Notes: generated by a model from the sequence alone, not told the origin. A stretch of DNA of 64,000 nucleotides from Pelobacter propionicus DSM 2379 (GCF_000015045.1 NC_008609.1:2179501-2243500); one strand, 5' to 3'. Shown: positions 7,944 to 17,692, counted from the stretch's first letter. Program-made: numbers and translations.

Positions 7944-9490
7944 ACGCGGGATCCCTGTACACACACGCGGCCGCGATCTTCGATCGCCCCGGCCGTCTCG
8001 CCATCGCCTCCGGCGTTCTGATCGCCCTCTCCTTTCCCAGCACCGGTTTCTCGTTTCTGGCCTGGCTGGCTCTGATTCCCCTGCTGATAGCGCTTGAGGG
8101 CGCGTCGCTGGGCACCGCCTTCCGCGTCGGCTTCACCTGCGGGTTCAGCGCCTATGTAATCATCCTGTACTGGATCAACATCGTCATCACCCGCTACGGG
8201 CACCTCCCCTGGGTGACCAGCATCCCGCTCTACCTCATGCTGGCGGCCTGGCTGGCACTGTTCTACGGTTTCGCCACCCTGGTGGCCCGCCATGGTGAGC
8301 TGGGAGGATTCAAGAGCGCCTTTACCCTGCCGGTCGCCTGGGTGGCCGGCGACTTTGTCCGCTCCTTTCTGCTGACCGGTTTTCCCTGGGCCATGCTGGG
8401 ACACTCCCAGTACCGCACCCTGCCGCTGATCCAGATCGCCGACATCACCGGAGTCTACGGCATCACCCTGCTGATAGTTCTGGCCAACGTGGTATTCTAC
8501 CGCGTGCTGCGGGCAGTCTGGGGGAAGGCAGCTCCCTATCCGGTGAAAAGCGCTTTGGTGCTGTTCATCACCCTGATCGCCGCGCTATATTACGGCTTTG
8601 AGCGACTGAACGTGGCCGAGGAACAGACAGACCGGACGATCAAGGTTGCCCTGATCCAGGGTAATATCCCCCAAGACGTAAAATGGAGTCCGGCTTTCCG
8701 GGACAGTACGCTCGCGGCCTACGAACGACTGACCAGGGAAGCTGCACGGGAATCTCTCGATCTGGTGGTCTGGCCGGAAAGCGCGGTTCCCTTTTTCTTC
8801 CAGGACCATCCCCAGGAGGCCGAGCGCATCAGGGAACTGGCGCGGGAACTGGGAAGTCATCTGCTGCTGGGCAGCCCGGCCCACGAAACACGCAACGACC
8901 GCATAACCTTCCTGAACAGCGCCTTTGTCGTCTCGCCCAGGGGAGAGACTATCGCCAGGGGTGACAAGCTGCACCTGGTGCCATTCGGAGAGTACGTGCC
9001 CCTGGGGGGCATCTTTCCCTTCATTAACAAGATCGTGGTCGGCATCGGCGATTTCTCGGCCGGAGAACATGCCACTCCGCTGCCTGTCGGCTCTACGCGG
9101 GCGGGGCTTTTGGTCTGCTACGAGGCAATCTTTCCCGAACTTGCCCGGGAGTACGTGCGCAACGGGGCGCGCATCCTGGTGAACATTACCAATGACGCCT
9201 GGTTCGGAAACTCTTCAGCTCCCTATCAGCACCTCTCCATCGCCGCCTTCAGGGCGGTGGAGACCCGCACCCCCCTGATCAGGGCGGCAAATACCGGCAT
9301 AACCGCCATCATCGACCGCAACGGCCATATCCGCACCATGACTCCGCTGTTCCGCGAGGCTTTCAGTAGTGGAGAAATCACCCCGGGAAAGGGTGATTCG
9401 ATCCTTGTGCGAATCGGAGACGCGGCTGCATGGCTCTGTACCATCCTGACGGCCGGCATCCTGCTGATCTCATGGAGACGGCGCACATAA
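7940..9490 (+). CDS. lnt: Apolipoprotein N-acyltransferase
   Basis: 516 residues: about six N-terminal transmembrane helices, then a nitrilase-like periplasmic domain, then a final membrane helix. The catalytic triad is visible as Glu in VVWPESAVPF, Lys in DKLHLVPFGEYVP and Cys in LLVCYEAIFPE. The enzyme adds the third acyl chain to lipoproteins in the inner membrane. The GTG start overlaps the corC stop (GTGA), so it is translationally coupled to its usual partner. Confidence 0.93.
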   Translation: MNAGSLYTHAAAIFDRPGRLAIASGVLIALSFPSTGFSFLAWLALIPLLIALEGASLGTAFRVGFTCGFSAYVIILYWINIVITRYGHLPWVTSIPLYLMLAAWLALFYGFATLVARHGELGGFKSAFTLPVAWVAGDFVRSFLLTGFPWAMLGHSQYRTLPLIQIADITGVYGITLLIVLANVVFYRVLRAVWGKAAPYPVKSALVLFITLIAALYYGFERLNVAEEQTDRTIKVALIQGNIPQDVKWSPAFRDSTLAAYERLTREAARESLDLVVWPESAVPFFFQDHPQEAERIRELARELGSHLLLGSPAHETRNDRITFLNSAFVVSPRGETIARGDKLHLVPFGEYVPLGGIFPFINKIVVGIGDFSAGEHATPLPVGSTRAGLLVCYEAIFPELAREYVRNGARILVNITNDAWFGNSSAPYQHLSIAAFRAVETRTPLIRAANTGITAIIDRNGHIRTMTPLFREAFSSGEITPGKGDSILVRIGDAAAWLCTILTAGILLISWRRRT

Positions 9491-9497
9491 TTCACCA

Positions 9498-9554
9498 GCT
9501 GAGGCCAAACGGGCGGGGAGCACATCAGTGTCCGCCCGCCGCCGCTGGCTCAGC
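9498..9554 (+). promoter_or_regulatory. Two-level stem structure in the prfB leader
   Basis: Outer arms GCTGAGGCC (9498-9506, one bulged G) and GGCTCAGC (9547-9554) enclose a 7-bp stem CGGGCGG (9510-9516)/CCGCCCG (9532-9538). No T-run follows, so it is not a classical terminator. It could be a processing or attenuation structure between lnt and prfB. Confidence 0.4.
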
Positions 9555-9578
9555 ACACCACCAGAGAAGGAGCACACC

Positions 9579-10698
9579 ATGTTTCGTGAAGAAGTAGCCC
9601 GTTTGAACAACTTTGAGGAGCGTATCGCCAAGCTCCGGGGGTCTCTTTGACGTAGATGGCAAACGGGAATCGATCCAGGAGATCGAATCCAAGATCGCCG
9701 CCCCCGGTTTCTGGGACAACGCGGACTCATCCCAGGGAATCCTCAAGGAGCGAACCAGCCTGGAAAAGATCGTGCAGCTGTGGGACTCCCTCGTCCGTCA
9801 GCAGGAGGATGTGCGGGTGATGATCGAACTGGGCGAGGAGGAGGCTGACGAGGAAACACTGAAAGAAGTAGGGGAGATGAACAACCGCCTGCAGCAGGGT
9901 GTGGAGGCGGCGGAGTTCCAACGTATGCTCTCCGGCGAACATGACCGCAACTCCTGCTTCATCTCCATCAACCCGGGAGCCGGCGGCACCGAATCCCAGG
10001 ATTGGGCCGAAATGCTGCTGCGCATGTACCTGCGTTACTGCGAAAAGAAGGGGTGGAAGACCAGCATCACCGACTACCAGTCCGGAGACGAGGCCGGCAT
10101 CAAGTCGGCCACCTTCAGCGTCAGCGGCGAGTATGCCTACGGCTACCTCAAGGCCGAGGCGGGCATTCACCGCCTGGTGCGCATCTCCCCCTTTGACAGC
10201 AACGCCCGCCGCCACACCTCCTTTGCCTCGGTCTACGCATTCCCGGAGATAGAGGAGGAGGACATCGACATCAAGATCGCCGATTCCGACCTGCGGGTGG
10301 ACACCTTTCGCTCGGGCGGCGCCGGTGGGCAGCATGTGAACACCACCGACTCGGCCGTTCGCATCACCCACCTTCCCACGAACATCGTCGTGGCCTGCCA
10401 GAGTGAACGGAGCCAGATCCTTAACCGCGCAACAGCCATGAAGGTGCTGCGGGCGAAACTGTACGAGAAAGAGGTGCAGGAGCGGACGGCCAGGGCATCG
10501 GAGATCGCCAGCGAGAAAAAGGAGATCGGTTGGGGAAGCCAAATCCGCTCCTATGTGCTGCACCCCTACAAGATGGTCAAGGACCTGCGCACCGGAGTGG
10601 AGTCGGGCAACCCGGATGCGGTGCTGGACGGCGCCCTGGAGGAGTTCGTGGTAGCGTATCTGATGGGAGTCAGGCGACAGGCCGGAGATGCGGAGTAA
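9579..10698 (+). CDS. prfB: Peptide chain release factor 2 (programmed +1 frameshift)
   Basis: The ATG at 9579 (GAAGGAG upstream) opens a 23-codon frame that stops at TGA 9648-9650; the protein continues in the +1 frame from GAC at 9649, giving ~372 residues. The stop-codon recognition motif SPF (RISPFDSNARR) and the catalytic GGQ (GGAGGQHVNTTDSAV) are both present. RF2 terminates translation at UGA and UAA. The frameshift makes synthesis depend on RF2 level, the classical autoregulation. The gene converges on the FlaG-like gene with a shared hairpin between them. Confidence 0.96.
9633..9651 (+). promoter_or_regulatory. prfB +1 recoding site
   Basis: The codons are CTC CGG GGG TCT CTT TGA C. 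A G-rich internal Shine-Dalgarno-like run lies three bases upstream of the slippery CTT followed by TGA C, the same arrangement as in E. coli prfB (which has AGG GGG TAT CTT TGA C). Confidence 0.95.
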
Positions 10699-10716
10699 GG
10701 CCTGTCGCTGAAAAAG

Positions 10717-10751
10717 ATCAGGCCGTATGACTCTTGGTCATACGGCCTGAT
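10717..10751 (-). terminator. Intrinsic terminator of the FlaG-like gene
   Basis: A 15-bp perfect stem (10717-10731/10737-10751) with a 5-base loop. On the minus strand it is followed by CTTTTT, so it terminates the minus-strand gene; on the plus strand it lacks a T-run but may also slow transcription from prfB. Confidence 0.85.
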
Positions 10752-10782
10752 GGAAACCATCATCGTGTGGGGCCGTCCTGTT

Positions 10783-11190
10783 TCAAACTGTCGTGTCCAG
10801 CGCCATTGTGTTGTTCATCATATCGGACAGACGCGAGAAGATTTCGGGGGGAGTCTGGTAAACCAGGTTGCTGAAGCTGTCCATGAACTTGATGCTCAGA
10901 TCGCCCTTGAAATCATAGACGAAAACGACGCCGTCCGTATTCCGGGGAATCTCCCTCAGGCTGAATGGAGTCGTTGTAACAGTCTGACGGGTGGATGCGG
11001 AATCCTCGACCCGCCTTCCCTGCAGCAGGCGAACCGTATCGTCGGTTTTTGTCCGTGACTTGCCGACCACCGACAGGCTGTCAACAGGCCAAAGCGGTGA
11101 ATGCGACGTCCCGAAGGATGGTGCCGATGCGATTTTCGAACCGAGCGTGTAAACAAACATGCCTGTGGAAGAAACACTGGAAGCAGTCAT
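10783..11190 (-). CDS. FlaG-like small protein of unknown function
   Basis: 135 residues, no signal peptide or membrane helix. The C-terminal part (VVFVYDFKGDLSIKFMD then LVYQTPPEIFSRLSDMM) resembles the FlaG signature, where an Asp-rich strand is followed by an IPPE helix. The N-terminal half is Ser/Thr-rich, as in FlaG proteins. FlaG affects flagellar filament length, but no other flagellar gene is nearby, so the role is open. AGGAGAGGG just before the ATG supports the start. Confidence 0.55.
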   Translation of the reverse strand: MTASSVSSTGMFVYTLGSKIASAPSFGTSHSPLWPVDSLSVVGKSRTKTDDTVRLLQGRRVEDSASTRQTVTTTPFSLREIPRNTDGVVFVYDFKGDLSIKFMDSFSNLVYQTPPEIFSRLSDMMNNTMALDTTV

Positions 11191-11237
11191 GATCCCTCTC
11201 CTGGCGAGGAAACTGATACCATACTGTATTACAACGA

Positions 11238-11266
11238 ACCATACTGGATTAACCTATTTTATGCAA
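11238..11266 (-). promoter_or_regulatory. Sigma70-type promoter of the FlaG-like gene
   Basis: Minus strand: TTGCAT, 17-base spacer, TATGGT, about 48 bases upstream of the ATG at 11190. The same TATGGT -10 occurs at 3424. Confidence 0.55.
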
Positions 11267-11340
11267 TCCATTTTCACCCTGTTTCGAACCGGCGCCGTGG
11301 AAGGGCCATTCCAGGCCGGCATTCCCCCTCTCCGAACCCA

Positions 11341-11377
11341 AAAAGTTCTTTACTCGTCGGGCCATAATATGGATACT
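11341..11377 (+). promoter_or_regulatory. Possible promoter of the NlpC/P60 gene (sigma28-like or sigma70-like)
   Basis: AAAAGTTC (11341-11348), 11 bases, GGCCATAA (11360-11367) fits a flagellar sigma28 promoter at 6 of 8 positions in each box with exact spacing. An overlapping sigma70 reading is TTTACT (11349), 17 bases, GATACT (11372). The two cannot be separated by eye. Confidence 0.3.
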
Positions 11378-11425
11378 AACCCGACACGCCAATGTCCACT
11401 CCACGAATGATCACCCTTTGAGAGA

Positions 11426-12280
11426 ATGTATCGTTTTATTCGACCAGCCATACTGGCGCTCTGCTGCGTCATCGTCCTGTATTCCCCCATGCTTGCCGCC
11501 GCCGCGGCGCTTTCCGGAGTGCGAAGCCTGGGCTACGCCATCCAGATGGGCGCATTCTCCGACGTAAAAAACGCAGAGCGATTCACGGCCACGCTCCAGG
11601 CCAAGGGGATCGAGGCCTTCTATTTCCGCAAGGACAACGGCATCTACGCCGTCCGTTTCGGTGACTTCGCCACCAAGGCCAAGGCCCGCACCGCGGCCGA
11701 CCGCCTGGTGGCGGACAAACTGATCGACGGCTACTACATCGCCCCCCCCCATCAGGCCGTCTTCTCGGCCGCCAAGGGACCGGGATGGCAGAAGCAACCC
11801 GCTGCCGAGATCCATGCGGCACGGGACAAGAAGCGCGACGACAGCACAGCAATGCGGAGCGTCGATGGCTCAAAACAGAATAATAGATCAAGCCGCTCGG
11901 AGCGCGACATGGGCTTTATCGCGGCCCGCACCGCCGAACGTTTCGTGGGCATACCCTACCGCTGGGGCGGGGACAACGTAGTCGAAGGAATGGATTGCAG
12001 CGGATTCGTCAGGGCCGTCTACAACCTGTGCGGCGTGAGCATCCCGCGCACGTCGCGGGATCAGTTCAAGGCCGGTGAGTCCGTCAGCCGGGGGACACTA
12101 CTGGATGGCGACCTGGTCTTCTTCGGCTCGGACGAGGACAAAATCAATCATGTGGGCATCTATGTGGGTAAGGGCAAATTCGTCCACGCCCCCCGCAGGG
12201 GCGAGGAGATTCGCATAACCTCAATCGATGACACCTATTTCGACAAGCGCTTCGTCGGCGCACGCAGATATTTTCAATAA
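11426..12280 (+). CDS. Secreted SPOR-NlpC/P60 peptidoglycan hydrolase
   Basis: 284 residues. A signal peptide (~1-27, ALCCVIVLYSPMLAAAAA) is followed by an SPOR-like repeat (~35-105, YAIQMGAFSDVKNAERF), a charged linker, and an NlpC/P60 domain (~160-284). The catalytic Cys is in MDCSGFV, the His in NHVGIYVG, and a further His in FVHAPR. It should cleave peptide cross-links in the periplasm and be targeted to septal peptidoglycan by the SPOR domain. An alternative reading of the signal would be a lipoprotein, but no clear lipobox is present. Confidence 0.85.
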   Translation: MYRFIRPAILALCCVIVLYSPMLAAAAALSGVRSLGYAIQMGAFSDVKNAERFTATLQAKGIEAFYFRKDNGIYAVRFGDFATKAKARTAADRLVADKLIDGYYIAPPHQAVFSAAKGPGWQKQPAAEIHAARDKKRDDSTAMRSVDGSKQNNRSSRSERDMGFIAARTAERFVGIPYRWGGDNVVEGMDCSGFVRAVYNLCGVSIPRTSRDQFKAGESVSRGTLLDGDLVFFGSDEDKINHVGIYVGKGKFVHAPRRGEEIRITSIDDTYFDKRFVGARRYFQ

Positions 12281-12292
12281 AACGGGGAACAC

Positions 12293-13534
12293 ATGGCCAT
12301 CATCAGACCATTCCGGGCTCTTCGCCCTCCAAAGAATCTTGCCGAACAGGTTGCCGCCCTGCCCTACGACGTCATGAACGTTGAGGAGGCGCGCGCCATG
12401 GCATCGGGGAATACCTACAGTTTTTTACACGTTTCCCGTCCTGAAATCGATCTGGCTCCGGAAATAGATCCCCATGACGACCAGGTCCACCTGCAGGGAA
12501 AACTGAATCTGGACCGGTTTATCCATCAGGGCACACTGGTCAGCGACAGCGGGGAGTTTTTCTACGTCTACCGCCAGCGCATGGGTGAGATAACCCAGAC
12601 AGGCTTGGTCGCCTGCGCCGGGGTGGATGACTACCACGCCGGTGTGATCAAGAAGCACGAGCATACCCGTCCGGACAAAGAGGACGACCGGGTCAGACAC
12701 ATCGACACCTTGAACGCCAACGACGAACCGGTCTTCTACATCTCCCGCTCCTGCAGCGAGATAGAGGAGATCATCGCCAACGTGGTTAGCGGGCCGGCGG
12801 AGTACGATTTCGTCACCGACGACAACGTGGCCCACACCCTCTGGGTCATCAACGACCAAAGCCTGGTGGAGCGTCTGACCGCCCTGTTCGCCATTCTTCC
12901 CAATCTGTACGTTGCCGACGGTCACCACCGCAGCGCGGCGGCCGAACGGGTCCGCGACCTGCGGCGCGGGGCAAATCATAACCACACCGGAAACGAAGAA
13001 TACAACTTCTTCCTGACCGTCATATTTCCCGAGAATCAGCTGAACATCATGCCCTACAACAGGGTGGTGAAGGACCTGAACGGTCAGAGCAGCGCCGAGT
13101 TCATGGAGCGTGTTGCCCGGATCTTCGAGGTAAGCGAATCTCCCGATCCGGTCCTGCCCGAGGCGCGTCATTGCTTCGGCATGTACCTGGACAGCCGCTG
13201 GTACCGACTCCGGCTCCAGCCGGGGACTGTGGACGAATCGGACAGCGTCGCCCATCTGGACGTCTCCATCCTCCAGGACCGGCTGCTGAATCCGCTGCTG
13301 GGCATCCACAACCCCCGCACCGACACCCGTATCCATTTCGTGGGCGGGATACGTGGCAACGAGGAACTGGTCCGCCTGGTGGACAGCGGCGACTACCGGG
13401 TGGCATTCTCACTTTTCCCCACCTCCGTGGGTGAGCTTATGGAACTGGCCGACCAGGACCAGATCATGCCCCCCAAGTCAACCTGGTTTGAACCAAAGCT
13501 GCGCAGCGGGCTGTTCGTCCACCTGCTGGAGTGA
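12293..13534 (+). CDS. DUF1015 family protein
   Basis: 413 residues, recognisable as DUF1015 from the N-terminus IIRPFRALRP, LPYDVMNVEEAR, the central YVADGHHRSAAAERV and the C-terminal DTRIHFVGG. The family is widespread, usually near serine/glycerate metabolism genes, and is sometimes described as a kinase- or HPr-like enzyme, but its reaction is not settled. It lies 12 bases after the NlpC/P60 gene and overlaps the sirtuin gene region, so the three probably form an operon. Confidence 0.85.
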   Translation: MAIIRPFRALRPPKNLAEQVAALPYDVMNVEEARAMASGNTYSFLHVSRPEIDLAPEIDPHDDQVHLQGKLNLDRFIHQGTLVSDSGEFFYVYRQRMGEITQTGLVACAGVDDYHAGVIKKHEHTRPDKEDDRVRHIDTLNANDEPVFYISRSCSEIEEIIANVVSGPAEYDFVTDDNVAHTLWVINDQSLVERLTALFAILPNLYVADGHHRSAAAERVRDLRRGANHNHTGNEEYNFFLTVIFPENQLNIMPYNRVVKDLNGQSSAEFMERVARIFEVSESPDPVLPEARHCFGMYLDSRWYRLRLQPGTVDESDSVAHLDVSILQDRLLNPLLGIHNPRTDTRIHFVGGIRGNEELVRLVDSGDYRVAFSLFPTSVGELMELADQDQIMPPKSTWFEPKLRSGLFVHLLE

Positions 13535-13542
13535 GACAGGAC

Positions 13543-14361
13543 ATGTTCCAGGCCGCGGCCGACGCCATACGCCAGGCACAGGCCTTCATCATTACCGCCG
13601 GCGCGGGCATGGGAGTAGATTCCGGCCTGCCGGATTTTCGCGGCACCAGCGGATTCTGGCAGGCCTACCCCCCTTACGCCAAACGTGGCCTCTCCTTCGC
13701 CGAGGCAGCCAATCCGCTGCACTTCCAGCGCGACCCCTCCTTCGGGTGGGGCTTTTACGGCCATCGCTGCAATCTCTACCGCTCCACCATCCCCCACGAG
13801 GGATTTCACATCCTGCAACACTGGATCCGACGCACCGGGGCCGGCCACTTCATTGTCACCTCCAACGTGGACGGCCAGTTCCAGAAGGCCGGCTTCGACG
13901 AAGCGAATATCCTGGAGGTACACGGTTCCATCCACCACCTGCAGTGCCTGGAACCGTGCTGCGATTCCATCTGGCCCAATGACGAGACATTCGACATCGA
14001 CACGCAGGCCATGCGTTCCCGCTCCATCCCCCGATGCCCCCGCTGTGGCAGCGTCAGCCGCCCCAACATCCTCATGTTCGGCGACTGGTCCTGGCTTTCC
14101 GGGCGCACGGACTGCCAGCAGGCCCGCTTCCAGGGATTCCTGGACATGATGCAGGGGAAACGCTGGGTGGTGATCGAACTGGGCGCAGGAACGACCATTC
14201 CCACCATCCGGGCCACATCGGAGCGACTGGGGCAACGCCTTGACAGTGTCAGGGTGATCCGCATCAACCCGCGCGAAGCAGATATCAGGCATCCCCACCT
14301 TTCCCTCCCCTGCAACGCCCTGGAGGGGCTGCGACACATCGACCGCGTCGTCGGCGACTGA
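13543..14361 (+). CDS. Sir2-family NAD-dependent deacylase
   Basis: About 272 residues. Sirtuin motifs are present: TAGAGMGVDSGLPDFRG for NAD binding, TSNVDGQF in place of the common TQNIDGLH, the catalytic His in EVHGS, and two Cys pairs for zinc (CLEPCC and CPRCG). It should deacylate lysines using NAD+. The substituted motif and the RPNILMFGDW stretch place it outside the classic CobB type, so substrates are uncertain. GTG at 13531, overlapping the DUF1015 stop, is an alternative start. Confidence 0.85.
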   Translation: MFQAAADAIRQAQAFIITAGAGMGVDSGLPDFRGTSGFWQAYPPYAKRGLSFAEAANPLHFQRDPSFGWGFYGHRCNLYRSTIPHEGFHILQHWIRRTGAGHFIVTSNVDGQFQKAGFDEANILEVHGSIHHLQCLEPCCDSIWPNDETFDIDTQAMRSRSIPRCPRCGSVSRPNILMFGDWSWLSGRTDCQQARFQGFLDMMQGKRWVVIELGAGTTIPTIRATSERLGQRLDSVRVIRINPREADIRHPHLSLPCNALEGLRHIDRVVGD

Positions 14362-14394
14362 ACCATTGCAAGGTGCGTGTTTTCTCATTTTTCC

Positions 14395-14424
14395 TTGCCA
14401 TCGGTCGAACGGTTATGCTACAAA
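14395..14424 (+). promoter_or_regulatory. Possible rpsB promoter
   Basis: TTGCCA (14395-14400), 18-base spacer, TACAAA (14419-14424). This would give a leader of about 95 bases before rpsB, long enough to hold an S2 autoregulatory structure, though none was identified with certainty. Confidence 0.35.
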
Positions 14425-14525
14425 ACTATGCTTAACAAATTCGCACGCCCCGCAACAGACCGGCGGTGTCCCTTGTGACGTGCAGGGATTCAACGGGGCG
14501 GAAGACAAACCAAAGGAGAACACCC

Positions 14526-15299
14526 ATGTCAAGCATCAGCATGAAAGAACTGCTGGAGGCCGGCGTCCACTTCGGCCATCAGACCAAGCGCTGGAATCCC
14601 AAGATGAAACCGTACATCTTCGGGGCTCGTAACGGCATCTACATCATCGACCTGCAGAAAACCGTCCGCTACTTCAAATCCGCCTACAATTTCGTCAAGG
14701 AATCAGTTCTCAACGGAGATACCGTCCTGTTCGTGGGTACCAAAAAGCAGGCCCAGGACTCCGTGTGCGAAGAGGCCCAGCGCTGCGGCATGCACTACGT
14801 CAACCAGCGCTGGCTGGGGGGGATGCTGACCAACTTCACCACCGTCAAGCAGAGCATCGATCGCCTGAAGCGCATCGACGCCATGTTCGAGGATGGCACC
14901 ATCGAGGCATACCCCAAGAAGGAGGCTCTCCAGTTCGAGAAGGAGCGCGTGAAGCTGCAGAAGATCCTGGGCGGCATCAAAGGCATGAACAGGCTTCCCG
15001 GCCTGATGTTCGTGATCGACCCCAAGAACGAGGAGATCGCCATCCAGGAAGCCAAGAAGCTGGGCATCCCGGTCGTAGCAATCGTTGACACCAACTGTGA
15101 CCCCGACCCCATCGACTACGTCATTCCGGGCAACGATGATGCCATCCGTGCCATCCGCCTGCTATCCTCCAAGATGGCCGACGCGGTCATCGAAGGAGCC
15201 CAGGCCCGCAACGCCGCCCTGCAGGCTGAAAAAGAGGGTGCCGCCGATGCGGAGACCGCCGGCGAACAGGTGGTTGAGGAAGAAGTGGCCCAGGCCTAG
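14526..15299 (+). CDS. rpsB: 30S ribosomal protein S2
   Basis: 257 residues. The S2 signatures [31 protein letters not shown] and [10 protein letters not shown] are all present, and [14 protein letters not shown] near the C-terminal domain. The acidic C-terminal tail is longer than in E. coli. The start is ATG 14526, with AAGGAG 8 bases upstream; the frame is open further upstream but homology begins here. It is the first gene of a translation/lipid block. Confidence 0.97.
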
Positions 15300-15307
15300 G
15301 AATCCGG

Positions 15308-15348
15308 GCGCGGTCGGGAACGGTCCAGCGGACCGTCTCTCGCCGCGC
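15308..15348 (+). other. Long imperfect hairpin between rpsB and tsf
   Basis: GCGCGG (15308-15313) pairs with CCGCGC (15343-15348); ACGGTCC (15320-15326) pairs with GGACCGT (15330-15336) around a 3-base loop; the bases between include several G-T and G-C pairs. There is no T-run, so it is more likely a processing or pausing element than a terminator. Confidence 0.5.
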
Positions 15349-15407
15349 CTTCCACGGCGTCGTCACAGGAATCAGATACAGCACATTTCGGAAGGAGCTC
15401 CCCACCC

Positions 15408-16346
15408 ATGGCAATTACAGCTGCCCAAATCAATGAACTGAGAAAAGCTACCGGAGCCGGTATGCTCGACTGCAAGAAAGCCCTGGAACAGAACGACGGC
15501 GATTTCGAGAAATCCGTCGACTACCTGCGTACCAAGGGACTGGCCGCGGCAGCCAAGAAATCCAGCCGCGCCGCCACCGAGGGAATGGTGGCAGCCTTCG
15601 TGTCCGACGACCTGAAGAGCGGCGTGCTGCTGGAAATCAACAGCGAAACCGATTTTGTCGCCAAAAACGATCTCTTCAAGGCTTTTGTGAACAATATCGG
15701 CCAGCACATCCTGTCCACCTCCCCCGCCGACCGCGACGCCATGCTGGCGCAGCCCTACAGCGGTGATCCCTCCAAGACCGTACAGAGCTACCTGAACGAA
15801 TCCATTTCGGTCATTGGCGAGAACATCCAGATCCGCCGCTTCTCCCGCTTCGATGTCCAGGGCGATGGCTGCATCGGTGCCTACATCCACGCCGGCGGCA
15901 AGATTGGCGTCATGGTGCAGGTGGAGAGCCCGGCTGTCACCTCCGCCAACCAGGAGACCATCACCACCCTGGTGAAGGATGTCGCCATGCACTCGGCGGC
16001 AGCCGCGCCCCGTTACGTCACCCGCGAGCAGGTACCTGCCGACGTCCTGGAGCGCGAGAAGGACATCTACCGCGCCAAGGCACGGGAGACCGGCAAACCG
16101 GATAACATCATCGAAAAGATCATTGTCGGCCAGATCAATAAGTTCTACGGTGACATCTGCCTCAACGAGCAGGTCTACGTAAAGGATACCGACAAGACCA
16201 TTCCCCAGGTACTCAAGGAAGCCTCAGCCGCGGCGGGCGGAACCATCGGCATCAGTCGATTCGAGCGCTTCGTGCTTGGCGAGGGTCTGGAGAAGAAGGA
16301 ATCGGATTTTGCCGCCGAGGTGGCGGCAGCGGCCGGCCTCAAATAG
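15408..16346 (+). CDS. tsf: Elongation factor Ts
   Basis: 312 residues. The N-terminal UBA-like domain ([22 protein letters not shown]) and the core TDFVAKND motif that contacts EF-Tu are clear, followed by two core subdomains, so this is a full-length form longer than the ~216-residue versions known from some relatives. It exchanges GDP on EF-Tu. GGAAGGAG precedes the ATG. Confidence 0.96.
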
Positions 16347-16353
16347 CAGCCAC

Positions 16354-16382
16354 AGCCGGCCGGAAATGGCCGGCTTTTTTTT
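16354..16382 (+). terminator. Intrinsic terminator between tsf and pyrH
   Basis: Stem AGCCGGCC (16354-16361)/GGCCGGCT (16368-16375), 6-base loop, then eight T residues. It divides rpsB-tsf from pyrH-frr; either read-through or a promoter inside tsf must feed pyrH. Confidence 0.9.
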
Positions 16383-16410
16383 ATTCAGTACACACGGAAC
16401 GGGAGAGAGC

Positions 16411-17130
16411 ATGAGCAGGCCGAAATTCACCAGGGTATTGCTGAAGCTGTCGGGCGAGTCCCTTGCCGGCAGCCAGGGATATGGTATCGACCCAAAAACA
16501 ATCACCACCATCGCCAGGGAAATCAAGGAAGTGGTTCAGCAGGGGGTGCAGCTTGCCCTGGTCATCGGCGGCGGCAACATCTTCCGCGGCCTGGCGGCAT
16601 CCTCCCAGGGAATGGACCGCGCCGGCGCCGACAACATGGGCATGCTGGCCACCATGATCAACTCCCTGGCCATGCAGGATGCCCTGGAGAAAATTGGCGT
16701 CGCCACCCGCGTCCAGTCGGCCATCGTCATGCAGCAGGTCGCCGAACCGTACATCCGCCGCCGGGCCATCCGCCACCTGGAGAAGGGGCGCGTGGTCATC
16801 TTCGGCGCCGGCACCGGCAACCCCTACTTCACCACCGATACCGCCGCCAGCCTGCGGGCCATGGAGATCAGCGCCCAGGCCATCCTCAAGGGGACCAAGG
16901 TGGACGGCGTCTATACGGCCGATCCGAAAAAAGACGCCACCGCCACCAAACTGCCCCGGCTTGCCTACATCGATGTCCTCAAACGGGGACTGCAGGTGAT
17001 GGACGCCACCGCCACATCGCTCTGCATGGACAACAACCTGCCGATCATCGTCTTCGATCTGACAACCGAGGGCAACATCATCAAGGTTATCAACGGCGAA
17101 GAGATCGGCACCATCGTACAAGGAGAATGA
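16411..17130 (+). CDS. pyrH: UMP kinase
   Basis: 239 residues, the normal size. The motifs [41 protein letters not shown] and [12 protein letters not shown] are diagnostic. It phosphorylates UMP to UDP as a hexamer. ATG 16411 has GGGAGAG in front; the frame is open upstream through the terminator but homology starts here. Confidence 0.96.
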
Positions 17131-17134
17131 CCCC

Positions 17135-17691
17135 ATGCCCAAAACCGTACTCAGCGACATGAAAACCCATATGGAAAAGACCGTCGCGGTTCTCAAGGCC
17201 GAATTCCAGAAGGTCCGCACCGGCCGCGCCTCCACCGCCATCCTGGACAGCGTCAAGATGGACTACTACGGCAACCCCACCCCCATCAGCCAGATAGCCA
17301 CCCTGGCCATTCCCGAGCCGCGCATGATTACCATCACCCCCTGGGAGGCCAAACAGATTTCAGTCATTGAAAAGGCCATCTTCAACGCCAACATCGGCCT
17401 TACCCCCTCCAACGACGGCAAGAGCATCCGCCTCAGTCTCCCCCCCCTGACCGAAGAGCGGCGCCGGGAGATCGTCAAGGATTTGAAGAAGATGGCCGAG
17501 GACAACAGGGTCGCCCTGCGCAATATCCGCCGCGACGCCATCGACCGCCTGAAAAAGCTGGAAAAGGATAAGAGCATCACCGAGGACGAGCTGAAGAAGT
17601 ATGAAAAAGAGGTTCAGGACAACACCAAGAGCTTCGAGATCAAAATCGACGAGGCAATGACCAACAAGGAAAAAGAGGTCATGGAGGTTTG

Positions 17692-17692
<1 letters not shown>
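17135..17692 (+). CDS. frr: Ribosome recycling factor
   Basis: 185 residues, full length. It contains LKAEFQKVRTGRAS, the hinge region VKMDYYGNPTPISQIA, and the helical C-terminus RREIVKDLKKMAEDNRVALRN. It splits post-termination ribosomes together with EF-G. It follows pyrH by 4 bases with AAGGAG in the gap. Confidence 0.97.

Noticed and set aside
10750-11058. Plus-strand frame between prfB and the NlpC/P60 gene
   Set aside because: It is antisense to the FlaG-like gene, which has a Shine-Dalgarno, promoter and terminator of its own.
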